Source: Ruegeria halocynthiae
GTDB lineage: Bacteria > Pseudomonadota > Alphaproteobacteria > Rhodobacterales > Rhodobacteraceae
DNA: 64,000 nucleotides
Direction: 5' to 3'
Assembly (NCBI RefSeq): GCF_000743705.1
Contig: NZ_JQEZ01000004.1
Span: 212,149-276,148, forward strand
The position numbers were made by a program, and so were the translations under genes. The notes beneath the pieces are model-generated. The model searched no databases. It had not been told where the DNA came from and saw only the letters and a program-made list of their open reading frames with translations. Below are positions 23,786-32,209 of this stretch, piece after piece; position 1 is the stretch's first letter; every line of letters starts with the position of its first letter.

Positions 23786-25213
23786 TCAGTTCCCCCGGCC
23801 GTTGAACGCAGTATCCTTGTAGGCCCGCTCGCCGCTTTCCCGATCTTCGACCCAGATGCGCACTTGCGTCGCGTCGGCTGCTGCCGGACCAGAATCTTTG
23901 GGTGCCACAATGTAAACGCGAGTCAATTGTGCCGTGTCCGCGGTGACGTTAACAATATTGCCCTCGACACCCTCAATCTCAATCACCATGGCTGGGTCCC
24001 CGGCCAATGACAGCTCAAACGGGCGATCTTCACCGTGTTTGTTGCGCAGGCGCACGTCATAGGTATTGCGAATTGTTCCGTCGGACAGTGTGACAAAGGT
24101 CGGATTACGAACCGGTGCCACCGTCAGGTCGATATCCGACCGGATGAACAATGCAAACAAAAGGGCAAACCCAACCAGGGACCACATCGCCGTGTACATG
24201 ATCGTCCGTGGCCGCAGGATGTGCTTCCAGACATTTTTGGGCGACTGCCCTGCCCGCTCGCGGGTTTCGTCGCTCAGCGCCATGTAGTCGATCAGCCCGC
24301 GCGGTTTGCCGATCTTTTCCATCATATCATCGCAGGCGTCGATACAAAGCGCGCAAGTGATACATTCAAGCTGCTGACCGTCGCGAATGTCGATGCCCAC
24401 CGGGCAGACATTCACACAAGCCATACAGTCGATGCAGTCCCCCAATTCGGAATCCGCCGTGCGTTTGCCCTTGCCGCGCGGCTCGCCCCGCCATTCGCGG
24501 TAGCCGACGACCAAAGTGTCCTCGTCCATCATCGCCGCCTGAATACGAGGCCACGGGCAGGCATAGATACAGATCTGTTCGCGGGCAAAGCCACCGAACA
24601 AAAACGTGGTGCCGGTCAGAATCAGAATCGTCGTATAGGCAACCGGATGCGCATTTCCGGTGACCAGATCCCGGGTCAATGTGGGCGCATCAGCAAAATA
24701 GAACACCCAGGCCCCGCCGGTCGCCAGACCGATCAACAGCCAGACCGCCCACTTTGTGACACGCAGCCGGGCTTTGCGGAAATCCAGCTTTTCCTGCCGG
24801 TGCAGACGCAAACGCGCGTTCCGGTCGCCCTCGATCCAGCGTTCGACCAGAATGAACAGGTCGGTCCACACCGTCTGCGGGCAGGCATAGCCGCACCACA
24901 CGCGCCCCAGCGCCGAGGTGAACAGGAACAGCCCCAAGCCTGCCATGATCAGCAAGCCCGCAACGAAATAGAATTCATGTGGCCAGATTTCGATCCAAAG
25001 GAAGTAAAAACGGCGATTTGCCAGATCCAGCAGCACGGCCTGATCCGGCAGGCTAGGCCCCCGGTCCCATCTGAACCAGGGCGTCACGTAGTAGATACCC
25101 AATGTAACCGCCAGAATGATCCATTTCAGGTTTCGAAATGGCCCGGAAACACGCCGGGGAAAGATGGGCTCCCTCGCTGCATAAAGGCTGGGGGCTGGGT
25201 CGGAATCGCTCAC
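23786..25213 (-). CDS. ccoG: cbb3 oxidase accessory protein CcoG (FixG/RdxA), polyferredoxin
   Basis: CcoG is a membrane ferredoxin that reduces Cu(II) so that copper can reach CcoN. The 475-residue product has five or so membrane helices, two CxxxCP pairs near membranes (WCGYACPQ, CIYACPWPR), a two-cluster 4Fe-4S domain CIDCMACVNVCP and CITCALCIDACD at about residues 258-295, and a C-terminal IgG-like domain. The start is the GTG at 25213, 8 bases after TGGAG. A perfect FnrL-like box lies 63 bases upstream. Confidence 0.96.
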   Translation of the reverse strand: MSDSDPAPSLYAAREPIFPRRVSGPFRNLKWIILAVTLGIYYVTPWFRWDRGPSLPDQAVLLDLANRRFYFLWIEIWPHEFYFVAGLLIMAGLGLFLFTSALGRVWCGYACPQTVWTDLFILVERWIEGDRNARLRLHRQEKLDFRKARLRVTKWAVWLLIGLATGGAWVFYFADAPTLTRDLVTGNAHPVAYTTILILTGTTFLFGGFAREQICIYACPWPRIQAAMMDEDTLVVGYREWRGEPRGKGKRTADSELGDCIDCMACVNVCPVGIDIRDGQQLECITCALCIDACDDMMEKIGKPRGLIDYMALSDETRERAGQSPKNVWKHILRPRTIMYTAMWSLVGFALLFALFIRSDIDLTVAPVRNPTFVTLSDGTIRNTYDVRLRNKHGEDRPFELSLAGDPAMVIEIEGVEGNIVNVTADTAQLTRVYIVAPKDSGPAAADATQVRIWVEDRESGERAYKDTAFNGRGN

Positions 25214-25275
25214 GGGCTGGCTCCAGATGGGTTTATTTTTTTGACGCCTTGTCCCAGATCATACACGTATGCACT

Positions 25276-25289
25276 TTGACATGGGTCAA
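25276..25289. promoter_or_regulatory. FnrL box upstream of ccoG
   Basis: TTGACATGGGTCAA is a perfect inverted repeat of the FNR half-site (TTGAC-N4-GTCAA). It lies between ccoG and the convergent-side LysR gene, 62 bases from the ccoG start. Low-oxygen activation of ccoGHIS by FnrL is the usual arrangement in this family. Confidence 0.85.
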
Positions 25290-25314
25290 AAGCGCATCGG
25301 GCAGACACCTTTTG

Positions 25315-26190
25315 TCACAGTCCGCCGGCTTGCCCTTTCAGCCAGCGCACAAATGTTCTGACCGCGGGGCGAAGCGGTGCTTCACCGGTTACAATATGGT
25401 ACCCACGCGCATCCGGTTCACGGAACAGTTCCACTATACGCCCTGATGTGATGTCGTGCTCGACAAAATGTCGCGCAGTCACAGTCACCCCCTGCCCGGC
25501 GCGCACCCCCTCCAGCAGCAGATTTCCCGGCAAGGCGATACGCCCGGCCCGTGGCCCGTGTTCGACGCCCTGCTGGGACAGCCAGCTTGTTGCCTCGGTG
25601 GTGCCGAATTCCTCAAGCCAGGGCAGTTGGCTTAGCTCATCCGGGGTCCATGTAGGCCGGTCGCCCAACAGCGATGGGGCGGCGACAATCACGATGGGGC
25701 TTTGCAGCAGCAATTGCGAATTGACACCGCCCCAGCCCCCCGCGCCATACCGGATCGCCACATCCACGCCGCCCGGGCGCAGGTTGACCAGATCGGGCGA
25801 GGGGTCCAGCGCAAGGTGAATATCCCGATGTTCCGCCTGAAATGCAGGCAGACGCGGCATCAACCACGATGCCGCAAACGAGGCGGTCAGGGACACATGA
25901 ACGGGGCGGTCGTCGGTGGATTGCATCAGATCCGCGACAGAACTGCCGATTGCCCCGAACCCCAGATGCAGGGCGCGGGCCAGCCTCTCACCCTCGGGCG
26001 TCAAGGCCATGGACTTTCCCGCCCGGTCCAGCAACGCAACCCCAAGGTGCTTTTCCAAAGCGCGCAATTGCTGGCTGATGGCAGCATGGCTGACATTCAA
26101 CAACGCGCCCGCCTGCACCACATTCCCGGCCTCGGCAAAGGCATGAAAGGCCCTGAGGGACGCAAGCGGCGGCATCTTCAACCAATCCAT
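25315..26190 (-). CDS. LysR-family regulator, GcvA-like
   Basis: A 291-residue LysR regulator. I start it at 26190 (MDWLKMPPLASLRAFHAF), 8 bases after AGGA; the longer frame has no matching ribosome site. The winged helix-turn-helix is at residues about 18-50 (NVVQAGALLNVSHAAISQQLRALEKHLGVALL), followed by a ligand-binding domain. The SLRAFxAF start and PSPDLVNLRPGGVDVAIRYG are typical of the GcvA subgroup. It is inserted between ccoG and ccoP. The divergent small ORF at 26291 is a plausible target. The effector is unknown. Confidence 0.93.
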   Translation of the reverse strand: MDWLKMPPLASLRAFHAFAEAGNVVQAGALLNVSHAAISQQLRALEKHLGVALLDRAGKSMALTPEGERLARALHLGFGAIGSSVADLMQSTDDRPVHVSLTASFAASWLMPRLPAFQAEHRDIHLALDPSPDLVNLRPGGVDVAIRYGAGGWGGVNSQLLLQSPIVIVAAPSLLGDRPTWTPDELSQLPWLEEFGTTEATSWLSQQGVEHGPRAGRIALPGNLLLEGVRAGQGVTVTARHFVEHDITSGRIVELFREPDARGYHIVTGEAPLRPAVRTFVRWLKGQAGGL

Positions 26191-26290
26191 ATGTAAGTCC
26201 TGATTACACAATCGAATGGCAATTGAGTCGCATTTTATGCCTTCCCGATCAATCCTGAATGCAGTTGGAACCAATTTCAGGAGAGGTCAA

Positions 26291-26452
26291 ATGCTCTCAA
26301 TTCTCGCGCGCACTTTCATGATTGCATCCAAAACACGAAACCCGGACAGGTCTTTCGATCCGGACTCTGCCGAGACCCGCAGATCGAAATGGCTGCCGGA
26401 AGATCACTGGTGGAAAGAAAAGCCGCGCATCCAAAGTCCAAAATCGCGGTAA
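26291..26452 (+). CDS. Small ORF (53 residues) divergent from the LysR gene
   Basis: Unrecognised. The frame opens MLSILARTFMIASKTRN and ends KEKPRIQSPKSR. It is basic, with a short hydrophobic N-terminus and a DHWWKEKP motif. The ATG is preceded by a very strong AGGAGAGG Shine-Dalgarno ending 4 bases upstream, which is the main reason to accept it. It is followed by two stem-loops. Divergence from a LysR regulator suggests it is that regulator's target. It could also be spurious. Confidence 0.5.
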   Translation: MLSILARTFMIASKTRNPDRSFDPDSAETRRSKWLPEDHWWKEKPRIQSPKSR

Positions 26453-26500
26453 CGGATCGTCTGGACCGCATCAAAACCAACAAGTAGGTTGGGATTGTAG

Positions 26501-26576
26501 CACCGGCTGTTCTGGAAACGCGCGAACAGATGGAACAGCCGGTGCCTTAACCTTCGGGCGGCAAGCCGTCCGAAGG
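26501..26576. terminator. Two hairpins between the small ORF and ccoP
   Basis: The first has perfect 12-bp arms (26501-26512 and 26533-26544). The second pairs 26551-26561 with 26566-26576 (11 pairs, one G-T, loop CAAG) and is followed on the plus strand by TATTCTTTT. The second is a fair plus-strand terminator and may also stop ccoP transcripts, which end 14 bases away on the other strand. Confidence 0.6.
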
Positions 26577-26589
26577 TATTCTTTTGCCG

Positions 26590-27453
26590 TTACTGACCGC
26601 CACCCAATTGGTGGACATAGGCGGTGACCGCGCGAACCTGCGCGTCGGTCAGACGATTTTCCCAGGCTGGCATCACACCAAAGCGGCTGTTCGTAACCGT
26701 TTCGGTCAGGGCTTCTTGGCTGCCGCCATAAAGCCAGATGGCATCAGTCAGATTCGGCGCACCCTGCGTGATGTCGCCCTTCCCGTCCTCACCGTGGCAG
26801 GCGACGCAGTTGTCTTCGAAGACTACCTTGCCTGCCTGTGCCGCCGCATCGTCGGTCTGCGCATTGGTCAGCGACATGACGTATTGAACCACTTGAGTGA
26901 TCTCGTCATGTTCAAGGATCTCACCAAAGGCCGGCATCTCGGAATAACGCGCATCGTCGCTTTCCTCGTTACGGATGCCATAGGCGACGGTGGTTTCGAT
27001 GTCCTCAAGCGAACCGCCCCACAACCATGCGTCGTCCAGCAGGTTCGGGAACCCCGGCGCACCCTGCGCACCCGAGCCGTGGCATTGTGCGCACCAGGTA
27101 CGGAACACAGCGCCACCCGCATTTACGGCATATTGCTGCAGTTCAGGGTCCTTCGAGATATCCGCCAACGGAGTTTCCACCAGCTTGGCGTTCCATGGCG
27201 CGTTGGCTTCCTGAAAGGCAACCATTTCTTCCTGCACCAGCGCCCGCGAAGACCAGCCCATGACGCCCGCCGTTGCCGATTTTACCAAAGGCCATGCCGG
27301 ATACATGATCGTATAGATCACGGCCCAGACGATGGTGGCGTAGAGCGTCCACAGCCACCAGCGTGGCATCGGATTGTCAAACTCTTCGATGCCGTCCCAG
27401 CTGTGGCCCGTTGTATTCGGGTCGCCCGGCTGTTTTTCAGGTGTCTTGCTCAT
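26590..27453 (-). CDS. ccoP: cbb3 cytochrome c oxidase subunit III (dihaem cytochrome c)
   Basis: CcoP passes electrons from soluble or membrane cytochrome c to CcoO and CcoN. The 287-residue product has one N-terminal membrane helix (residues about 34-55), then two CxxCH haem-binding sites, CAQCH and CVACH, each followed by a methionine ligand region (EMPAFGE; VMPAWEN). The N-terminus ([20 protein letters not shown]) is typical. It overlaps ccoQ by 4 bases and is the last gene of ccoNOQP. Confidence 0.98.
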   Translation of the reverse strand: MSKTPEKQPGDPNTTGHSWDGIEEFDNPMPRWWLWTLYATIVWAVIYTIMYPAWPLVKSATAGVMGWSSRALVQEEMVAFQEANAPWNAKLVETPLADISKDPELQQYAVNAGGAVFRTWCAQCHGSGAQGAPGFPNLLDDAWLWGGSLEDIETTVAYGIRNEESDDARYSEMPAFGEILEHDEITQVVQYVMSLTNAQTDDAAAQAGKVVFEDNCVACHGEDGKGDITQGAPNLTDAIWLYGGSQEALTETVTNSRFGVMPAWENRLTDAQVRAVTAYVHQLGGGQ

Positions 27454-27638
27454 TTCCTCGCCTCCTTAACTGCGGCGGGTTTGTCCGGATGCCGGAAGGG
27501 GATATTGGCGGTGTCCTGGTATTCTTTGCTGGCACCCGGGCGGAAAACCCAAATGACGATGCCAACGAAAAAGACGAACAACAGCAGCAACATCCAACTG
27601 TCCGCGAACTGTCTGAGGATTGTGTAGGCTTCCATCAC
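27450..27638 (-). CDS. ccoQ: cbb3 oxidase subunit IV (CcoQ)
   Basis: A 62-residue single-span protein, with a membrane helix at residues about 14-34 and a polar tail ([20 protein letters not shown]). CcoQ stabilises the complex, mainly the CcoP association. The first two codons are both Met; either may start it. It lies between ccoO (8 bases upstream) and ccoP (4-base overlap). Confidence 0.94.
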   Translation of the reverse strand: MMEAYTILRQFADSWMLLLLFVFFVGIVIWVFRPGASKEYQDTANIPFRHPDKPAAVKEARK

Positions 27639-27646
27639 AAATCTCC

Positions 27647-28375
27647 TCAGCGGCTTGCGTCTGGGGTGAAGGTCGAAAAGTCGACCAAAGTGCCCAGCAT
27701 CTGAAGGTAGGCAACCAGCGCATCCGCTTCGGTCAGTTCGGATTGACCATCGAAGTTGCGCACGCTGACCTTGTCGCCATAGCGTTCCAGCAGACCGTCA
27801 TAGTCGCTGTCCGGATCAGCCTGAGCCCGGAAATCCGCCCGCGCGTTTTCCAGCATCTCTTCGGTATATGGCGTACCGACCAGCGCATTTGCGGCCATGA
27901 TGTCACCGATATACTTACCGTCCAGCTTGCGGTGTTCGAGGAAGCCGTATTTCGGCATCACCGATTCCGGCACCACGGACTGCGGATCACGCAGGTGATC
28001 AACATGCCATTGGTCCGAATACCGGCCACCGACACGGGCCAGATCAGGCCCGGTCCGCTTGGACCCCCACTGGAACGGATGATCATACATCGATTCAGCC
28101 GCCAGCGAGTAATGCCCGTACCGTTCGACCTCATCGCGCATCGGGCGGATCATCTGGCTGTGGCAGGTATAGCAGCCTTCGCGCAGATAAATCTCACGCC
28201 CCGCCATTTCGAGAGGGGTGTAAGGGCGCATGCCCTCCACCTTCTCGATGGTGTTCTCAAGATAGAACAGGGGCGCGATCTGAACGATGCCACCGATGGT
28301 CACGACCAAAAAGCTGAACACCAGCAGGAGGGTCGCGTTGGTCTCGAGGATCTTGTGTTTGTCGAGAATTGCCAT
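27647..28375 (-). CDS. ccoO: cbb3 oxidase subunit II (monohaem cytochrome c)
   Basis: The 242-residue product has one N-terminal membrane anchor (residues about 15-37), the haem c site [12 protein letters not shown] near residue 70, and the conserved [17 protein letters not shown] and VMPKYGFLE segments with the methionine ligand. It starts 15 bases after ccoN and is followed by ccoQ. Confidence 0.98.
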   Translation of the reverse strand: MAILDKHKILETNATLLLVFSFLVVTIGGIVQIAPLFYLENTIEKVEGMRPYTPLEMAGREIYLREGCYTCHSQMIRPMRDEVERYGHYSLAAESMYDHPFQWGSKRTGPDLARVGGRYSDQWHVDHLRDPQSVVPESVMPKYGFLEHRKLDGKYIGDIMAANALVGTPYTEEMLENARADFRAQADPDSDYDGLLERYGDKVSVRNFDGQSELTEADALVAYLQMLGTLVDFSTFTPDASR

Positions 28376-28390
28376 AGCTACCGGCCCTCC

Positions 28391-29998
28391 TTATTCAGCC
28401 GGGACCGCGACGGTCAGGCTGGCCTCTTTAGCCGGTGCCTTCCGCACAGTCATCCACAGGTTGTAGCACATGACCATCGCACCCGCGAGGAACATGACCC
28501 CACCCAAAGCACGCACCACATACATCGGGAACTTGGCGGCAACGGTGTCAGCGAACGAGTTCACCAAGAAGCCGTTGGCATCCACCTCGCGCCACATCAG
28601 GCCCTCCATGATACCGGTCACCCACATCGACGCGGCATACAAAACGATGCCGATAGTGGCGAGCCAGAAGTGCCAGCTGACAAGGCTGAGCGAGTACAGG
28701 CGATCCCGCTTCCACAGGACAGGCACCAGGAAGTACAGCGCACCAAAGGTGATCATGCCGTTCCAGCCCAGCGCGCCCGAATGCACGTGCCCAATGGTCC
28801 AGTCGGTATAATGGCTGAGGCTGTTTACAGCGCGGATCGACATCATCGGTCCCTCAAAGGTGGACATGCCGTAGAACCCGACCGAGATCACCATCATTCG
28901 GATCACCGGGTCGGTGCGCAGCTTGTCCCAAGCACCCGACAGGGTCATCAGGCCGTTGATCATACCACCCCAGGACGGCATCCACAGCACGATCGAGAAC
29001 ACCATGCCCAGCGTCGATGCCCAATCCGGCAGCGCGGTATAGTGCAGGTGGTGCGGACCGGCCCAGATATACAGGAAGATCAGCGCCCAGAAGTGGATGA
29101 TCGACAGCTTATAGCTGAACACCGGACGTTCGGCCTGTTTCGGGATGAAGTAATACATCATACCCAGGAAACCGGCGGTCAGGAAAAAGCCCACGGCGTT
29201 GTGACCGTACCACCACTGGATCATGGCGTCTTGCACGCCCGACCAGACGATGACCGATTTCGAACCCCAAATGCTGACAGGGATGGTCATGTTGTTGATC
29301 AGGTGCAGCATGGCAACGGTCACGATAAAGGCCAGATAGAACCAGTTCGCCACATAGATGTGCGGTTCTTTCCGTTTGATGATCGTACCCAGAAACACCG
29401 CCAGATAGGCAACCCAGACGATGGTCAGCCACAGATCGACGTACCATTCCGGCTCGGCGTATTCTTTGGATTGGGTCCCACCCAGCACATAGCCGGTCGC
29501 TGCCAGCACGATGAACAGCTGATACCCCCAGAACACGAACCACGCCAGATTACCGCCCCAAAGGCGTGCGGCGCTGGTGCGTTGGACAACATAGAACGAC
29601 GTCGCGATCAACGCGTTGCCGCCAAAGGCAAAGATTACCGCCGACGTATGCAGAGGACGCAGACGACCGAAATTCAGATAACCCTGCGCCCAATCAAAGT
29701 TGAGCACCGGAAAGGCCAACTGAAAGGCGATGAACGTCCCTGCGAGAAAACCAACCACGCCCCAAAAGGCGGTGGCAATCACGCCGTAACGGATCACGTC
29801 ATCCATGTACTCGGCCGAGCGGTCTACAAGAATATCTGGCTCGTCGGTGTTTCGAAGCGTCCAGATGAACAATCCACCGGCGATCAACATCACCAGAATT
29901 GCGTGCACCTGATACGCCAAGTCCCGTGCATAATTGGTTCCGATCGCGGCGAACAATGCGATCAGACCAAGCACGATCAGCTTGATGTAGTTTGACAT
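28391..29998 (-). CDS. ccoN: cbb3 cytochrome c oxidase catalytic subunit I
   Basis: CcoN is the haem b/haem b3-CuB proton-pumping subunit with high oxygen affinity. I start it at 29998 ([12 protein letters not shown]), about 9 bases after AGGGA, giving 535 residues; an in-frame ATG 18 bases upstream overlaps that site. The ligands are visible in [47 protein letters not shown] and [13 protein letters not shown]. An FnrL box lies about 95 bases upstream. Confidence 0.98.
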   Translation of the reverse strand: MSNYIKLIVLGLIALFAAIGTNYARDLAYQVHAILVMLIAGGLFIWTLRNTDEPDILVDRSAEYMDDVIRYGVIATAFWGVVGFLAGTFIAFQLAFPVLNFDWAQGYLNFGRLRPLHTSAVIFAFGGNALIATSFYVVQRTSAARLWGGNLAWFVFWGYQLFIVLAATGYVLGGTQSKEYAEPEWYVDLWLTIVWVAYLAVFLGTIIKRKEPHIYVANWFYLAFIVTVAMLHLINNMTIPVSIWGSKSVIVWSGVQDAMIQWWYGHNAVGFFLTAGFLGMMYYFIPKQAERPVFSYKLSIIHFWALIFLYIWAGPHHLHYTALPDWASTLGMVFSIVLWMPSWGGMINGLMTLSGAWDKLRTDPVIRMMVISVGFYGMSTFEGPMMSIRAVNSLSHYTDWTIGHVHSGALGWNGMITFGALYFLVPVLWKRDRLYSLSLVSWHFWLATIGIVLYAASMWVTGIMEGLMWREVDANGFLVNSFADTVAAKFPMYVVRALGGVMFLAGAMVMCYNLWMTVRKAPAKEASLTVAVPAE

Positions 29999-30091
29999 AT
30001 TGCGTCCCTTTGCCATGCCCCGCGCGATTCTTATTTGTCGCAGGACCCTTTTGACTGGCTGCTGTTTTGTCGGACTGCGGCCAGAACTGCT

Positions 30092-30105
30092 TTGATCTGT
30101 GTCAA
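30092..30105. promoter_or_regulatory. FnrL box between ccoN and the stress-protein gene
   Basis: TTGATCTGTGTCAA carries half-sites TTGAT and GTCAA with a 4-base spacer. It lies in the shared intergenic region, 94 bases from ccoN and 90 from the universal stress gene, so it could control either or both. Confidence 0.82.
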
Positions 30106-30194
30106 GACAATACCCCGATTTCTATGACAACCGTAAACAAACAATTGGGCTTTCAAGCCGCAGATGGCCGAACTCTGAAGGACACGAGGTTAAA

Positions 30195-31034
30195 ATGGCT
30201 TACAAATCTATTCTCACCGTCATGACGGATACAAAACACGCGGAATCTGCCCTGACCCAGATGTCAGCGCTGGCCCTTGCGCAGGATGCGCATGTCGAAG
30301 CCCTGTGCCTGGGTGTTGATCGCAGTCAGACCGGATATTATTATGCCGGGGCGAATGCCTTGATTCTTCAGGAAACACTGAACCGCGCAAATGCCGAAGC
30401 TGATGAGGTTCTGACTTATACGCAGAATTTTCTGGGCAAGTCCGGCACCCGCTGGTCTGCCGAAAGCGGCGTGGCCCAGATTTCCGACATCGGCCGCCAT
30501 GTCGCCCATCGCGCGCGGTTTTCCGATCTTGTCATCCTGCCGCAGCCCTATGGGGCGGATCGCGGTGCCGAAGCCGAGCCCATTGTCGAAGCTGCAATGT
30601 TCGAAGGCCACGCGCCAGTGTTGGTCACACCGGATGACGCAAAACCCTTTGACCGGCCCGGCACCATCATGATCGGCTGGAACGAAAGCGTCGAGGCCAT
30701 GCGCGCCATCCGCCGTGCCCTGCCCTTCCTGATGCAATCCGATCTGGTGCGTATCGTGGTGATCGACCCGCCGCGTCACGGCCCTGACCGTTCGGACCCC
30801 GGCGGTATGCTGTCGCAAATGCTGGCGCGCCACGGTGTGAAATGTGAAATCGACGTGCTGAGCAAGACGATGACACGGGTGTCGGATGTTCTGAATCGCC
30901 ATGCTGCGGACACCGAGTCCGATATGATCGTGATGGGGGCCTACGGCCATTCAAGGTTCCGCGAAGCCATTCTTGGGGGCGCAACCCGCAATATGCTGGA
31001 ACAATCCTCGGTACCGGTGTTTCTGGCGCACTGA
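30195..31034 (+). CDS. Universal stress protein (UspA family)
   Basis: A 279-residue protein. I choose the ATG at 30195 (MAYKSILTVMTDTKHAES), preceded by a GAGG site; a longer frame from 30099 runs through the FnrL region and is not supported. The C-terminal half ends with DMIVMGAYGHSRFREAILGGATRNML, the Usp ATP-binding GxxGxxxxxxxxxG(S/T) pattern with a conservative end. The N-terminal half is a second, more divergent Usp-like fold, so it is a tandem type. Position opposite ccoN and the shared FnrL box suggest low-oxygen induction. Confidence 0.88.
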   Translation: MAYKSILTVMTDTKHAESALTQMSALALAQDAHVEALCLGVDRSQTGYYYAGANALILQETLNRANAEADEVLTYTQNFLGKSGTRWSAESGVAQISDIGRHVAHRARFSDLVILPQPYGADRGAEAEPIVEAAMFEGHAPVLVTPDDAKPFDRPGTIMIGWNESVEAMRAIRRALPFLMQSDLVRIVVIDPPRHGPDRSDPGGMLSQMLARHGVKCEIDVLSKTMTRVSDVLNRHAADTESDMIVMGAYGHSRFREAILGGATRNMLEQSSVPVFLAH

Positions 31035-31050
31035 CACTTTCGAAAACAAA

Positions 31051-31072
31051 AAACCGCCCCACCGGGCGGTTT
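31051..31072. terminator. Bidirectional terminator after the stress-protein gene
   Basis: AAACCGCCC (31051-31059) and GGGCGGTTT (31064-31072) form a perfect 9-bp stem with loop CACC, followed by TTT. The plus-strand stress gene and the minus-strand GlsB gene converge here. Confidence 0.9.
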
Positions 31073-31074
31073 TT

Positions 31075-31329
31075 TCAACCTCGCTTCACGAGACCGATCA
31101 GGAACAGCAGGATGATCGCGCCCAAGGTGGCAAAGAGGATCGACGAAATCACGCCACCCCCTACGGCAAACCCAAGTGCCGGAAAAATCGTGCCCGCCAA
31201 AAACGCCCCGACGATCCCGACGATGATGTTGCCGATCAGACCGAATCCGCGCCCCTCCATGATCTTGCCCGAAAACCATCCGGCTAAGGCACCAATGAAG
31301 AGCATCGCCAACAGGCTGCTGAATTCCAT
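31075..31329 (-). CDS. GlsB/YeaQ/YmgE family membrane protein
   Basis: An 84-residue protein with three predicted membrane helices and the family motif GWFSGKIMEGRGFGLIGNIIVGIVGAFLAG. I start it at 31329 (MEFSSLLAMLFIG), with AGGAG upstream. Members are called transglycosylase-associated or stress-response proteins; the biochemical role is not established. It ends at the terminator shared with the stress-protein gene and lies 75 bases after fnrL. Confidence 0.87.
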   Translation of the reverse strand: MEFSSLLAMLFIGALAGWFSGKIMEGRGFGLIGNIIVGIVGAFLAGTIFPALGFAVGGGVISSILFATLGAIILLFLIGLVKRG

Positions 31330-31404
31330 GCCCGGCTCCTGAATATCTGTTTCAATTAAGGCCAATAGACCACGGCGGGCACGACCCGTCACGCCACAAT
31401 GCGA

Positions 31405-32148
31405 TCAGACCAGAAAACCGCCGTCGGAATCGTCACCCGCCTCTTCCATCAAACGCCCCATATTCGGGATCGTCACATGGCGTTTGCCCTCAAGTGAGAT
31501 CACCTGATCCCGCTTCAAGGCCGAAATCTGCCGGCTGACCGTTTCCAGCGTCAGTCCAAGATAGTCCGCCATCGCCTCGCGGGTCAGGGGCAGGTCGAAC
31601 ACGATCGGTCCCGCATTTACTTTTTGCCCGATCGAGGCATCGCGACGCGCGATTATCGACAGCAGGCTGGCGATCTTCTCGCGCGCGGTCTTGCGTCCCA
31701 GAACCAGCATCCACTCCCGCGCCGCATCAAGCTCGTCCAATGTCATCTGCAACAGCCGGTGCGCGATATGGGGGGTTTCGGTCATCAGGTCTTCGAACGG
31801 CTTTTTGCGAAAGCAGCACATGACAAGGTCGGTTGTTGCCTGCACGTCATAAGGCGTCGATTCGCGGCCTGGCCGCCCAACAAAATCGCTGGGCAGCAAA
31901 AGGCCCACCATTTGGGTACGTCCGTCTTCCATTGTTTGCGTCAAAGAGGCGATCCCCGACACGACAGAGCCCACGAAATTCATCTGATCCCCCGACCAGA
32001 TAATCGTCTGCCCCGCCTCAAAGCTGCGATAATACTTGATATCTTCAAGCTCTTCGAGCTCGTTCGGATTGCAGTGCGCACAGACTGCCCGGTGCCTTAT
32101 GGGGCAGTCGTTACAATTGGTGTGGTCGATTTTGAAGTTCGGCGTCAT
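31405..32148 (-). CDS. fnrL: Oxygen-sensing CRP/FNR-family regulator FnrL
   Basis: FnrL senses oxygen with a 4Fe-4S cluster and activates micro-oxic genes. I start it at 32148 (MTPNFKIDHTNCNDCPIRH), giving 247 residues; earlier in-frame starts run into the FNR box. N-terminal cysteines are at 12, 15, 23 and 26, and a central CC (VMCCFRKK) supplies the last ligand. The helix-turn-helix is LTREAMADYLGLTLETVSRQISAL, with the E-x-x-S-R recognition pattern of FNR. It is divergent from hemN, and an FNR box lies between the two. Confidence 0.96.
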   Translation of the reverse strand: MTPNFKIDHTNCNDCPIRHRAVCAHCNPNELEELEDIKYYRSFEAGQTIIWSGDQMNFVGSVVSGIASLTQTMEDGRTQMVGLLLPSDFVGRPGRESTPYDVQATTDLVMCCFRKKPFEDLMTETPHIAHRLLQMTLDELDAAREWMLVLGRKTAREKIASLLSIIARRDASIGQKVNAGPIVFDLPLTREAMADYLGLTLETVSRQISALKRDQVISLEGKRHVTIPNMGRLMEEAGDDSDGGFLV

Positions 32149-32160
32149 GCGCGTTTCCAC

Positions 32161-32174
32161 TTGATCTCGGTCAA
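32161..32174. promoter_or_regulatory. FnrL box between fnrL and hemN
   Basis: TTGATCTCGGTCAA has half-sites TTGAT and GTCAA. Its centre lies about 42 bases before the hemN start and about 20 bases before the fnrL start. This is well placed for class II activation of hemN, and would overlap the fnrL promoter, suggesting autoregulation. If hemN uses its standard -41.5 position the transcript would begin almost at the start codon. Confidence 0.87.
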
Positions 32175-32209
32175 GGTATCTTTGCTGGCTGTCCTCTAAC
32201 GGTATCGAC

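Noticed and set aside
27620-29995. 791-codon open frame antisense to ccoNOQ
   Set aside because: Mirror of the cbb3 genes; the minus-strand products have clear haem and membrane motifs.
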